Source: Loktanella gaetbuli (GTDB lineage Bacteria > Pseudomonadota > Alphaproteobacteria > Rhodobacterales > Rhodobacteraceae). From it: a stretch of DNA of 64,000 bases. The position numbers and the translations under genes were made by a program. The stretch spans positions 248,001 to 312,000 of the forward strand of contig NZ_JAJATZ010000004.1 of NCBI RefSeq assembly GCF_020531945.1, in the 5' to 3' direction. Positions 50,705 through 59,321 of the stretch are shown one piece after another (position 1 is the first letter of the stretch; each line of letters opens with the position of its first letter). The notes below the pieces were generated by a model. That model searched no databases, was not told where the DNA came from, and was given only the letters and a program-made list of their open reading frames with translations.

Positions 50705-52911
50705 CGCCAGAATTGCCCCCAGGTCCGTTGCAGGTCGTCGGTGCGGCTGTCCTCGATCAGCGGATACAGGCGGTCCTGCACCGACAGCCGCGCGCCGCCG
50801 TCCCGCAAGATGGGCTGGATCAGCACAGGCCGCGACCGGCGCATGTCCTGTCCTGTCAGGAAATCGAACGGGATGGTGACGCGGATTCCCTTGTCGAATG
50901 ACCCTTCGCCGAAATCGTCAAAGGAGACGTCGGTCAGCGTGGCATAGGCCTCGACGTTCCAGCCGTTGTCGAACCGGCGCCCCACGGTCAGGGTGCCGCC
51001 GTCGTCACCGGCCAGATAACGACCAAGGTCGAGCTGGGTGAAATACCCGTCATCGAAATCATAGTATGCCGACAGATGGCCTGTCGTCACCGTGTAGTCG
51101 CGCAGACCTAGCCGCTGGTCGAAATCACGCTGGCGCACCCGGTTGAGGTCGGCACCCAGCGCGTAACGCCGCCCGGCAGGGGCCCACAACAGTTCTGTAG
51201 AGACACCGGCAAAACCGTATTCCAGATAGCCCGCCGTGGCGCGGCCATAAAGATCCGTGCCGGGGCGGAACAGGTAGGACGCGGTCAGACGGTTCAGCGT
51301 CGTCTGTTCGCGGTCATAGATGTTCTTTTCGCTGCGCACGCGCGGCAGGACCGAATTCGATCGCCGTGTCGCGTCGTCGAGGTTGCCCAGCAGTTTGCTG
51401 CGGACGTCGCCAGACAGCCGCAAACCGGGCGCGAGGTCCAGATCACCAGTCAGGCTAAGCCCGCCCGCCAGTCGGACGGGAGAATCCGGATCGAACAGCG
51501 AGGTGCTGATGAACGGTGCGACCCCGAAATCGAGGCGCGGAAACGGATCGGCCGTCGGCGGCACTGCGGCGGGGCTCGTGTCGATCCCGGCGCGGGCATA
51601 GCTTGCGAATGCGGCATCGGCGTCGAATTCCAGATCAGTCAGGTCCGACCGGCGCAGCGTCGCGCTGACCACGGGCAGGTTGCGCCGCATGACCACGATC
51701 TCGTAGCGGGCGATGCTGTCGGGCAGGGTGTAGGTCAGGGTGCGTGCGGTGCGGCCGATGGCCTGACTGTCGGTGCGGTAGGTATCGTTGACGATGGCCA
51801 CGCGGGCGAGGTCACCGCTGAGCGTCAGACCGTAGAGCGCGATATCCTGTTCGGACAGGGCCGTGGCGGTTGCGGTCTGCGGGCCGCGCGCCTGAGGGTC
51901 GGTCGCTGCATCCCAGCTGGCGGCCACACCGGTGCCTTGTGGGCGCACGGGCAGGGGGGCTGTGTTGTTGATGTTGCCGTCGCGCCTGACCTTGGGGTTG
52001 ATGTTGTAGCTGAGGTTGATCGCGGCCTCTGACCCATAGAGGTAGGCACCCGTCAGGCGCAGGCCGGGATAAAGGTCATAGCTGACGGCCACGTTGACCG
52101 GTGATTTCACGTCAAAGGCCGTGCCGTCCTCGAACGGATAGGCGTCGGATGAATATTCCACGGTCGCCAGCGTCCGGTCGTTGATCTGGTATTGCAGACC
52201 GCCAAACAGGGCCGCATCGCCGCGGAACCATTCGATGCTGTCGACCTCGCCGCCGGTGTTGGACACGGTGCGGGCACCGCGCGCATCGAAACTGCCGGAC
52301 AGGGCACCCAGCGGGTTTTCGAAACCGCCTTGGGTGCCGAACCGGCCCCATCCCAACCCCAGCGTGGCACGCAGGCTGGGGGTCAGGGTCTTGGATGCGA
52401 CGATGTATTCGCTCTCGAAAAATCCGGTCCCGAGGAAATCGTTCAGACCGACGGCAACGGCCGGGCGGTAGCGGCCCTCGTCCATAATACGGTAGTGCAA
52501 CGAAAAGCTGCGGTCGAAGACGAAATCGAAGACAGCGCGGTTTGAACCGCTGCCGCCCGGGCGAATGTCATACAGCTGGTTGTAGCGAAAGCTGGTGGAC
52601 AGACGCGGCGTCAGCTGAAACGTCAGCGCGCTGCGCGTGGTGTTGGTGAACCTGGTGTAGGACAGTCCGATTTCGGCGTCGGCGGGCGAATGTGCAGAGG
52701 GCATGTCGATCAGGCCGGGCGTGCCACGCAGGTTGGTGCCATACGACAGCTGTTGCGCCTGCGCGCCTGTCGCAACCAAGGCCGCCATAACTGCGCCGCA
52801 CATCGCACGCGCCCACGCGGTTGCCGTACCAACACTGCCGTTTTGCTGTCTCACTTGGCTCAACCCCATTCGTGACCCGTGGTGTCCGGCGCTGTGCACA
52901 CCGACCGCCAC
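50701..52911 (-). CDS. YjbH-type outer-membrane beta-barrel protein
   Basis: A precursor of up to 736 residues. The signal-type helix (MCGAVMAALVATGAQAQ) ends near residue 53 from this start. The family signature is NLRGTPGLIDMPSAHSPADAEIGLSYTRF. Many amphipathic aromatic strands follow, forming an N-terminal barrel, a Pro/Thr-rich hinge, and a second barrel-like half ending TWGQFWR. YjbH proteins act with YjbF and YjbE/G in exopolysaccharide export. The ATG used has AGAGG eight bases upstream; MGLSQVRQQ fourteen codons later gives a more ordinary signal but has no ribosome site. Confidence 0.85.
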   Translation of the reverse strand: MAVGVHSAGHHGSRMGLSQVRQQNGSVGTATAWARAMCGAVMAALVATGAQAQQLSYGTNLRGTPGLIDMPSAHSPADAEIGLSYTRFTNTTRSALTFQLTPRLSTSFRYNQLYDIRPGGSGSNRAVFDFVFDRSFSLHYRIMDEGRYRPAVAVGLNDFLGTGFFESEYIVASKTLTPSLRATLGLGWGRFGTQGGFENPLGALSGSFDARGARTVSNTGGEVDSIEWFRGDAALFGGLQYQINDRTLATVEYSSDAYPFEDGTAFDVKSPVNVAVSYDLYPGLRLTGAYLYGSEAAINLSYNINPKVRRDGNINNTAPLPVRPQGTGVAASWDAATDPQARGPQTATATALSEQDIALYGLTLSGDLARVAIVNDTYRTDSQAIGRTARTLTYTLPDSIARYEIVVMRRNLPVVSATLRRSDLTDLEFDADAAFASYARAGIDTSPAAVPPTADPFPRLDFGVAPFISTSLFDPDSPVRLAGGLSLTGDLDLAPGLRLSGDVRSKLLGNLDDATRRSNSVLPRVRSEKNIYDREQTTLNRLTASYLFRPGTDLYGRATAGYLEYGFAGVSTELLWAPAGRRYALGADLNRVRQRDFDQRLGLRDYTVTTGHLSAYYDFDDGYFTQLDLGRYLAGDDGGTLTVGRRFDNGWNVEAYATLTDVSFDDFGEGSFDKGIRVTIPFDFLTGQDMRRSRPVLIQPILRDGGARLSVQDRLYPLIEDSRTDDLQRTWGQFWR

Positions 52912-53068
52912 ATCGCACCCGCCTCTTGCTAACCATCGTGACGGCAGGTTTGAACGCCTGTTTGCAAAAAAATGGCTTTTCGTTTCTGTGTGACGTTATC
53001 CCGGCACAGTCTGCACATTGATGCGCCGCATGACCGACCAATTACGTACGTCAGGATGAAATGGGGGA

Positions 53069-53143
53069 TGGTGCTGTGAGAGAGGATTGAACTCTCGACC
53101 TCACCCTTACCAAGGGTGTGCTCTGCCACTGAGCTACCACAGC
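53069..53143 (-). tRNA. tRNA-Thr (anticodon GGT)
   Basis: The minus strand folds into a complete cloverleaf. The acceptor stem is GCTGTGG/TCACAGC with one G-U pair. The D-arm is GCTCAGTGGCAGAGC, the anticodon stem CACCC-TTGGTAA-GGGTG with GGT, and the T-arm GAGAGTTCAATCCTCTC. The discriminator is A and CCA is encoded. It reads ACC and ACU threonine codons. Confidence 0.97.
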
Positions 53144-53228
53144 ATCCGTGGGCGGGGAATTAGCGAATAGCTTTGCGGGGTGCAAGCCCCGTCTGGACGC
53201 TTTTTCACGGGAAGGCTAGAACAACGAC

Positions 53229-53387
53229 ATGACAGAGAAATCACCGGCACCACAGGCGCGCGCCCTGCGCCCCGATAAGGCTCTGACGCGCGAGGAACGG
53301 CTCAAGGCCGCCCTCAAGGCGAATATGGCCAAGCGCAAGGCGCAGGCACGGGCGCGTGCGGCGCAGGAGGCGGGCGACGACGACTGA
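53229..53387 (+). CDS. Small basic helical protein upstream of murA
   Basis: A 52-residue reading frame between tRNA-Thr and murA. The product begins MTEKSPAPQARALRPDKALT and continues as a Lys/Arg/Ala-rich amphipathic helix (REERLKAALKANMAKRKAQA), ending in Asp residues. It is too short for a standard gene finder but its codon use matches its neighbours. It may be a nucleic-acid or ribosome-associated peptide; I recognise no family. It may share the murA promoter. Confidence 0.6.
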   Translation: MTEKSPAPQARALRPDKALTREERLKAALKANMAKRKAQARARAAQEAGDDD

Positions 53388-53462
53388 CCCGCCTGCGCTG
53401 GACCTGCGGCTGCTGTCGCTGTAACACCGCGCGGCAGACATAGACCAAGTTAGGGCAATCAC

Positions 53463-54731
53463 ATGGATTCCATCGTCGTCACGGGCGGCAAGCCGTTGAA
53501 CGGGCAGATTCCGATTGCGGGGGCCAAGAATGCGGCGCTGACACTGATGCCCGCGACCCTGCTGTCCGAAGAGCCGCTGACGCTGACCAATGTGCCGCGC
53601 CTGTCGGACATCAAGACAATGACGGCCCTGCTTGAATCGCTGGGCGTCGAGGTGACGTCGATGCAGGGCGGCAAGGTGCAAGTCCTGTCGAGCCACGACA
53701 TGACCTCGACCACGGCCGATTATGAAATCGTGCGCAAGATGCGGGCGTCCAACCTCGTGCTTGGTCCGCTGCTGGCGCGGCACCACAAGGCGGTGGTGTC
53801 TCTGCCCGGTGGCTGTGCAATCGGGGCGCGGCCGATGGACATTCATATCGACGCACTGGAACTGATGGGTGCCACGATCGAACTGCGCGACGGCTATCTG
53901 CATGCCACCGCCAGCGGCGGGTTGAAGGGCGCACGGGTCCCGTTGCGCTTTGCCAGCGTCGGTGCCACGGAAAACGTGCTGATGGCCGCCACACTGGCCA
54001 AGGGCACGACCGTGATCGAGAACGCAGCGCGCGAGCCGGAAATCGTGGACCTCGCGCGGTGTCTGCGGGCGATGGGCGCGCAGATCGCGGGCGAGGGCAC
54101 GTCAACCATCGAAATCCAGGGGGTCGACCGGCTTGGTGCTGCAACGCACCCCGTGGTGACAGACCGGATCGAACTGGGCACCTACATGCTGGCCCCGGTG
54201 TTCTGCGGCGGCGAGGTGGAATGCCTGGGCGGCCGGATGGAGCTGGTGACGGCATTTGCCGAAAAGCTGGATCTGGCGGGTGTCGATGTGGCCGAAACCG
54301 AAGCAGGTCTGAAGGTAAAGCTGCGCGGCGACCGTCCCCGGGCGGTCGATGTGGTCACGGAACCTTTCCCAGGTTTTCCGACCGATTTGCAGGCGCAGAT
54401 GATGGCGATGCTGTGCCTTGCGGATGGCACCAGCGTGCTGGAAGAAAAGATTTTCGAAAACCGGTTCATGCACGCGCCAGAGCTGATCCGCATGGGGGCC
54501 GATATCGAGGTGCAGGGCGGTCAGGCGACCGTGCGCGGGGTCGACCGTCTGAAGGGCGCGCCGGTCATGGCCACCGATTTGCGCGCCAGCGTGTCGCTGA
54601 TCCTGGCCGGACTGGCCGCCGAGGGCGAGACAACCGTGAACCGGGTGTACCACCTGGATCGCGGCTATGAGCATGTCGAAGACAAGCTGAGCGCCGTGGG
54701 CGCACAGATCGCAAGGGTGCCGGGCGTATGA
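53463..54731 (+). CDS. murA: UDP-N-acetylglucosamine 1-carboxyvinyltransferase
   Basis: The first committed step of peptidoglycan synthesis, adding enolpyruvate from PEP to UDP-GlcNAc. The 422 residues fit. The opening is MDSIVVTGGKPLNGQIPI with GAKNAAL (Lys and Asn contact substrate). The catalytic loop LPGGCAIGARP has Cys118, the fosfomycin target, so the enzyme is predicted sensitive-type. EPFPGFPTDLQAQ and ENRFMHAPELIRMG follow. Its stop overlaps the DUF2948 start by four bases. Confidence 0.98.
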   Translation: MDSIVVTGGKPLNGQIPIAGAKNAALTLMPATLLSEEPLTLTNVPRLSDIKTMTALLESLGVEVTSMQGGKVQVLSSHDMTSTTADYEIVRKMRASNLVLGPLLARHHKAVVSLPGGCAIGARPMDIHIDALELMGATIELRDGYLHATASGGLKGARVPLRFASVGATENVLMAATLAKGTTVIENAAREPEIVDLARCLRAMGAQIAGEGTSTIEIQGVDRLGAATHPVVTDRIELGTYMLAPVFCGGEVECLGGRMELVTAFAEKLDLAGVDVAETEAGLKVKLRGDRPRAVDVVTEPFPGFPTDLQAQMMAMLCLADGTSVLEEKIFENRFMHAPELIRMGADIEVQGGQATVRGVDRLKGAPVMATDLRASVSLILAGLAAEGETTVNRVYHLDRGYEHVEDKLSAVGAQIARVPGV

Positions 54732-55201
54732 CGGATGCGAGATTCGAGGATGGCGCGGAAAAGCCGCTGCGCCTGATGGCCTGGGATGCGGCCGATTTGC
54801 AGGTCGTGGCCTCGCTTTCGCAGGATTCGGTTTTTCCGGCGTCCGAAATGCGCTGGACCCCAGCCGAACGCCGTTTTGCAGTATTGCTCAACCGGTTCCG
54901 CTGGGAGGACAAGGGCAGCCTGGCACCCGGTCACCGGCCGGAACGGGTTCAGTCGGTCTTGTTGATCGAGGACGTGACGGGCGTCAAAAGCCAGGGCGTG
55001 CCCAAGGGCGATGCCGACACGATCCTGTCGTTGCTGGATATCACATTCGAACTCGGCCCGGACGGCACGGGCGCGGTCGTGCTGACGCTGGCGGGGGACG
55101 GTGTGATTTCCTGCGGCGTTGAGGCGCTGGGCGTCGTGTTGAAAGATGTGACCCGGCCCTATGTCGCGGTTTCAGGCAAGGTTCCGCATCATCCGGATTG
55201 A
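54728..55201 (+). CDS. DUF2948-family protein
   Basis: A 157-residue soluble protein with the pattern LRLMAWDAADLQVVASLSQDS...RFAVLLNRFRWE, then VLLIEDVTGVKSQGVP, matching DUF2948. This alphaproteobacterial family of unknown function is commonly found between murA and hisD. The start is set by the ATGA overlap with murA, suggesting coupled synthesis and perhaps a link to cell-wall or growth control (inference). No catalytic motif is visible. Confidence 0.85.
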   Translation: MTDARFEDGAEKPLRLMAWDAADLQVVASLSQDSVFPASEMRWTPAERRFAVLLNRFRWEDKGSLAPGHRPERVQSVLLIEDVTGVKSQGVPKGDADTILSLLDITFELGPDGTGAVVLTLAGDGVISCGVEALGVVLKDVTRPYVAVSGKVPHHPD

Positions 55202-55284
55202 CTGCGCTTGATCTGACTGGCGGCTGTGCCGCGCATGATTGTTGATTTGCCCAGCGGCACCACAGGTGCCTGATGAGGGACCCG

Positions 55285-56589
55285 ATGCCCGATTTTCTGA
55301 ACTACGATGACGCCGATTTCGAAACCCGTTTTCTGGCGCTGCTGACAGCCAAACGCGAGGATTCGCCCGATGTGGACGATGCTGTCGCCGCCATCATTGC
55401 CCAGGTTCGGGCGCAGGGTGATGCGGCGCTGATTGCGCTGACCGAAAAATACGACCGTTTGACGCTGACGCCGGATACCTTGCGGATTTCAACCGCCGAA
55501 GTCGATGCAGCCTGTGCACAGGTCAGCAATGACGACCGGGCCGCACTGGAACTGGCGGCGGCACGCATCAGGGCCTATCACGCACGCCAACTGCCCGAGG
55601 ATGCCCAGTGGGAGGACGAGGCCGGCGCAACGCTGGGCTGGCGCTGGACGCCTGTGTCTGCCGCGGGTCTCTATGTGCCGGGGGGGCTGGCCAGCTATCC
55701 GTCGTCCGTTTTGATGAATGCGGTTCCGGCCAAGGTGGCGGGCGTGGGGCGTCTGGCGATGGTCGTGCCCAGCCCGGACGGTGTGCTGAACCCGCTGGTG
55801 TTGATGGCGGCACGCATCGCGGGCGTCGATGAAATCTACCGGATCGGCGGCGCGCAGGCGATTGCGGCACTGGCCTATGGGACCGAAACCATCGCGCCGG
55901 TGGACAAGATCACGGGACCGGGCAATGCCTATGTCGCGGCGGCCAAACGCCGGGTGTTCGGCAAGGTCGGCATCGACATGATCGCGGGCCCGTCCGAAAT
56001 TCTGGTCATCGCAGATGCGGACAACGATCCCGACTGGATCGCGCTGGACCTGCTGTCGCAGGCCGAACATGACGAAAGCGCGCAATCCATCCTGATCACG
56101 ACCGACGCAGCCTTTGGCCGTGCGGTGGCGGATGCGGTGGATGCACGGCTGCAGACGCTGGAACGGCGCAAGATCGCGGGGGCCAGCTGGCGCGATTTCG
56201 GGGCGATCATCACGGTGCCTGATCTGGACGCTGCGGTTGCCCTGTCGGACCGGATCGCGCCCGAACACCTGGAACTGTGCGTGAATGACGCCGAGGCGCT
56301 GGCGGCGCGGATCACGCACGCGGGCGCAATCTTTGTCGGTGGCTGGACGCCAGAGGCGATCGGCGACTACATTGGAGGTCCGAACCACGTGCTGCCCACT
56401 GCTCGGTCAGCACGGTTTTCAAGTGGATTGTCCGTGATGGATTTTGTCAAACGCACCACCATCGCCCGCATGACGCCGCAGGCACTGGCGGCTGTCGGGC
56501 CGTCTGCCGTGCGACTGGCCACCTCCGAGAGCCTGGAGGCGCACGGCCTCAGCGTGCAGGCCCGGCTGGACCGGTTGAACCAGTCATGA
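55285..56589 (+). CDS. hisD: Histidinol dehydrogenase
   Basis: The last two steps of histidine synthesis, histidinol to histidine with 2 NAD. The 434-residue zinc enzyme carries GLYVPGGLASYPSSVLMNAVPAKVAGV in its middle, IGGAQAIAALAYGTE, GPSEILVIAD, DLLSQAEHDESAQSILITT (zinc ligands Gln/His) and the EHLELCV signature. ATG here follows GAGGGAC; another in-frame ATG four codons earlier also has a fair site. No other his gene is adjacent, as usual in this group. Its stop overlaps the UPF0262 gene. Confidence 0.97.
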   Translation: MPDFLNYDDADFETRFLALLTAKREDSPDVDDAVAAIIAQVRAQGDAALIALTEKYDRLTLTPDTLRISTAEVDAACAQVSNDDRAALELAAARIRAYHARQLPEDAQWEDEAGATLGWRWTPVSAAGLYVPGGLASYPSSVLMNAVPAKVAGVGRLAMVVPSPDGVLNPLVLMAARIAGVDEIYRIGGAQAIAALAYGTETIAPVDKITGPGNAYVAAAKRRVFGKVGIDMIAGPSEILVIADADNDPDWIALDLLSQAEHDESAQSILITTDAAFGRAVADAVDARLQTLERRKIAGASWRDFGAIITVPDLDAAVALSDRIAPEHLELCVNDAEALAARITHAGAIFVGGWTPEAIGDYIGGPNHVLPTARSARFSSGLSVMDFVKRTTIARMTPQALAAVGPSAVRLATSESLEAHGLSVQARLDRLNQS

Positions 56590-57065
56590 GCCGGATCGTC
56601 ACCATCAATCTCGATGACAGCGGGCTGCCGGCACCCTCTGCCGAAATCGAGCAGGAACGCAGGGTCGCGATTTTCGATCTGCTGGAGGACAACACCTTTG
56701 TGCTGCCCGCCAAGGACGGTCGCAAGGTCCCGCCGGGTCCATATGATCTGGCGCTGTCGATCCGGGACCGCAGGCTGGTGTTCGATGTTAGGGACGCCAA
56801 TCTGGGTGAGGCGGGCGCGTTTCATCTGTCGCTGGGACCATTCCGTCAGGTCGTCAAAGACTATTTCCAAATCTGCGAAAGCTATTTCGATGCGGTGAAA
56901 ACCGCGGCCCCCAGCCAGATTGAAACCATCGATATGGCGCGGCGCGGCATTCACAACGAAGGCGCGCGCGTGTTGCAGGAACGTCTGGATGGCAAGGCCG
57001 AGGTCGACATCGACACGGCGCGTCGTCTGTTCACGCTGATCTGCGTGTTGCATTTTGGCGGCTGA
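56586..57065 (+). CDS. UPF0262-family protein
   Basis: A 159-residue protein of the alphaproteobacterial UPF0262 family. It has RIVTINLDDSGLPAPSAEIEQERRVAIFDLLEDN early and YFQICESYFDAVKTA with DMARRGIHNEGARVLQERL later; these stretches are characteristic. It is soluble, with no known activity. It overlaps hisD upstream by ATGA and the phosphatase-like gene downstream by 11 bases, so the three are co-translated. Confidence 0.9.
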   Translation: MSRIVTINLDDSGLPAPSAEIEQERRVAIFDLLEDNTFVLPAKDGRKVPPGPYDLALSIRDRRLVFDVRDANLGEAGAFHLSLGPFRQVVKDYFQICESYFDAVKTAAPSQIETIDMARRGIHNEGARVLQERLDGKAEVDIDTARRLFTLICVLHFGG

Positions 57066-57534
57066 CGGCAAACCTCCGGCGGCAAGCCTGCCGCAATCGG
57101 TCCTGTTTTGTTGCGACCACAACGCCGTGCGTTCGCCCATGGCCGAGGGCATCATGAAAAAGATGTATGGCACCCGTGCCTACATCCAGTCCGTCGGTGT
57201 CAACAACGACATGGAAATCGACGGTTTCGCAATCACCGTCTGCGCCGAAATCGGGGTCGAGCTGGAACGCCACCGGTCGCGCAGTTTCGACGAGATGGAA
57301 GACTGGGGCGATGATCTGTCGTCGTTCGATCTGGTGCTGGCCTTGTCGCCTGCAAGTCAGCGGCGCGCGCTGGATCTGACGCAGTTCTATCATCTGGACG
57401 TGGAATACTGGCCTTTGCTGGACCCGACCGGCATGGGGGACAATCGCGAGGAAAAACTCGCGCTCTATCGTCAGACCCGCGACCAGATCGTGCGCCACCT
57501 GCAAGAGCGGTTCGGCCCGCCCTGCGCGGAATGA
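57055..57534 (+). CDS. Low-molecular-weight tyrosine-phosphatase-like protein
   Basis: A 159-residue Rossmann-like phosphatase. The P-loop is C20-DHNAVR26-SPMAEG, an intact C-x5-R signature but with the family's usual GNICRSP changed to DHNAVRSP. The general-acid Asp is in WPLLDPTGMGD. Arsenate-reductase relatives have a similar loop. It probably acts on phosphotyrosine or another small phosphoester. The start is TTG inside the UPF0262 end; no ATG is available before the first strand. Its end overlaps the glycosyltransferase start by four bases. Confidence 0.85.
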   Translation: MAADGKPPAASLPQSVLFCCDHNAVRSPMAEGIMKKMYGTRAYIQSVGVNNDMEIDGFAITVCAEIGVELERHRSRSFDEMEDWGDDLSSFDLVLALSPASQRRALDLTQFYHLDVEYWPLLDPTGMGDNREEKLALYRQTRDQIVRHLQERFGPPCAE

Positions 57535-58319
57535 CCGAGCCGGCCTGCATGAAAATCTCGATCATCACTGCGGTGTATAACGCGGCGGCCACCGTGGGGC
57601 AGGCGGTTGCCAGCGTTGATGCGCAGACGGGTGTGGATGTGGAACACATCATTGTCGACGGATTGTCGCAAGACGACACGCTGGCGGTCATCGCGGGCAT
57701 GGGGCAGGGCGGACGCATTGTGATATCCGAGGCGGATCGCGGCATCTATGACGCCATCAACAAGGGGATCGCCCGCGCCACCGGGGATGTGATCGGGGTC
57801 GTTCATGCGGACGATTATCTGGCCGATGATCATGTCCTGTCCGATATTGCGGCCATCTTTGCAGATCCGGCGGTCGAGGCGGTTTATGGTGATCTGGACT
57901 ATGTTCAGAAATCCGATACGCGCCGGATCGTGCGGCATTGGCAGGCAGGTGCGTATCGTCCGGCCCGACTGCGGCGCGGCTGGATGCCGCCGCATCCGAC
58001 CCTGTTCCTGCGGGCCGCGGTCTTTGACCGGATCGGTGGCTATGATCCAGCGCTGCGGATCGCGGCGGATTATGACCTGATCCTGCGCTATTTCAGCACG
58101 ACCACGGTTCAGCCGGTCTATCTGCCACGCGTGCTGGTCAAGATGCGGGTCGGCGGGGAAAGCAACCGGTCGCTGGACCGAATCCTGTTGAAAATGCGCG
58201 AGGACCGTCTGGCCTTGCGGCGAAACGGCATCGGGGGATGGGGCACGATCGCGGTCAAGAACCTGTCCAAGCTGCGTCAGTTCGTGCCGTTTGTGTCGGG
58301 ACAGGGCCGCGCGTCCTGA
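57531..58319 (+). CDS. Family 2 glycosyltransferase
   Basis: A 262-residue GT-A enzyme. SIITAVYNAAATVGQAVASV is the nucleotide-sugar strand, HIIVDGLSQDDTLAV the second, and VVHADDYLADDHV the DxD-like metal motif. HPTLFLRAAVFDRIGGYDPALRIAADYDLILRYF is the acceptor region typical of WcaA/rhamnosyl-type GT2 proteins. The start at MTEPACMKIS overlaps the phosphatase stop; an alternative ATG is at MKISII, six codons on. Its pairing with a tyrosine-phosphatase-like gene recalls polysaccharide clusters (Wzb/Wzc), but here no kinase or export gene is present. Confidence 0.9.
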   Translation: MTEPACMKISIITAVYNAAATVGQAVASVDAQTGVDVEHIIVDGLSQDDTLAVIAGMGQGGRIVISEADRGIYDAINKGIARATGDVIGVVHADDYLADDHVLSDIAAIFADPAVEAVYGDLDYVQKSDTRRIVRHWQAGAYRPARLRRGWMPPHPTLFLRAAVFDRIGGYDPALRIAADYDLILRYFSTTTVQPVYLPRVLVKMRVGGESNRSLDRILLKMREDRLALRRNGIGGWGTIAVKNLSKLRQFVPFVSGQGRAS

Positions 58320-58422
58320 CGTCCCACACCTCTGGCCCGTATTTCCCCTTGAAAACCCGTTCAATCGGGCGCATCTAGGCGCGGTCCCCGGATACCGGGG
58401 CAAAGCAATCACAGGAGACCAC

Positions 58423-58641
58423 ATGGCCAAGGATGAACTTCTCGAATTTCCGGGCGTCGTGAAGGAACTGCTGCCGAATGCGACATTCCGGGTCGAGTTG
58501 GAAAACGGCCATGAGATCATCGCACATACGGCTGGCAAGATGCGCAAGAACCGCATCCGTGTCCTCGCTGGCGACAAGGTGCAGGTCGAAATGACCCCCT
58601 ACGATCTGACCAAGGGTCGGATCAATTATCGTTTCAAATAG
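58423..58641 (+). CDS. infA: Translation initiation factor IF-1
   Basis: A 72-residue OB-fold protein that occupies the ribosomal A site during initiation. The sequence MAKDELLEFPGVVKELLPNA, then RVELENGHEI and KMRKNRIRVLAGDKV, with the terminal GRINYRFK, is canonical. CAGGAG precedes the ATG. It opens the infA-maf-RNase-yacG run. Confidence 0.99.
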   Translation: MAKDELLEFPGVVKELLPNATFRVELENGHEIIAHTAGKMRKNRIRVLAGDKVQVEMTPYDLTKGRINYRFK

Positions 58642-58663
58642 GTCGAAACCGACGGTTTCGGCC
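58641..58663 (+). terminator. Hairpin between infA and maf
   Basis: GGTCGAAACC and GGTTTCGGCC form a 10-bp stem (one G-U pair) with a GAC loop directly at the infA stop. No T-tract follows. It probably attenuates read-through or stabilises the infA message. Confidence 0.5.
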
Positions 58664-58727
58664 CGTGCGGGTCTGCGGATCGCAGGGCGATCTGCATCCG
58701 TCACCCGGCACATGAACGGGTGAAGTT

Positions 58728-59321
58728 ATGTCAAACCCCCAAAAACCCCGCCTGATCCTCGGCTCTGGTTCGCCCCGGCGACTGGAGCTTTTGGCGCAGA
58801 TCGGCGTGGTGCCTGACGCGGTGCTGCCGCCGGACGTGGACGAATCCGTGCATGCGGGCGAGCTGCCCCGCGACTACGTCAAGCGCATCGCCCGCGCCAA
58901 GGTGGATGCCGTGGCGGCTGAAGATGCCATCGTGCTTTGTGCCGATACCACTGTCGCCGCTGGCCGGCGGATCATGGGCAAGCCTGCCGATGTCGACGAG
59001 GCACGGGCATTTCTGACCTTGTTGTCGGGGCGTCGCCACAACGTCATCACCGCGATGGCGGTCAAACGTGGTGATCGTGTCTGGACGCGGGATGTGCAGA
59101 CGGCAGTGCGCATGAAACGTCTGTCTGTGGCTGAAATGGACGCCTATCTCGCGACCGATGATTGGCGCGGCAAGGCTGGTGGTTATGCCATTCAGGGACC
59201 CGCCGGCGCATTTATCCCTTGGTTGAACGGCAGTTTCACGGGCGTCGTCGGCCTGCCGCTGGCCGAGGCCGCCACGTTGCTGATGGCCGCAGGCTATCCC
59301 GTTTATGGAGACCCCCGATGA
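58728..59321 (+). CDS. maf: Maf-family nucleoside triphosphate pyrophosphatase
   Basis: A 197-residue house-cleaning enzyme that hydrolyses non-canonical or modified NTPs. The signature LILGSGSPRRLELLAQIG is at the N-terminus. The catalytic acidic residue lies in VLCADTTVAAGRRIMGKP and GRRHNVITA. YAIQGPAGAFIPWLNGSF near the end is typical. Its stop overlaps the start of the RNase E/G-like gene (ATGA). Confidence 0.95.
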   Translation: MSNPQKPRLILGSGSPRRLELLAQIGVVPDAVLPPDVDESVHAGELPRDYVKRIARAKVDAVAAEDAIVLCADTTVAAGRRIMGKPADVDEARAFLTLLSGRRHNVITAMAVKRGDRVWTRDVQTAVRMKRLSVAEMDAYLATDDWRGKAGGYAIQGPAGAFIPWLNGSFTGVVGLPLAEAATLLMAAGYPVYGDPR

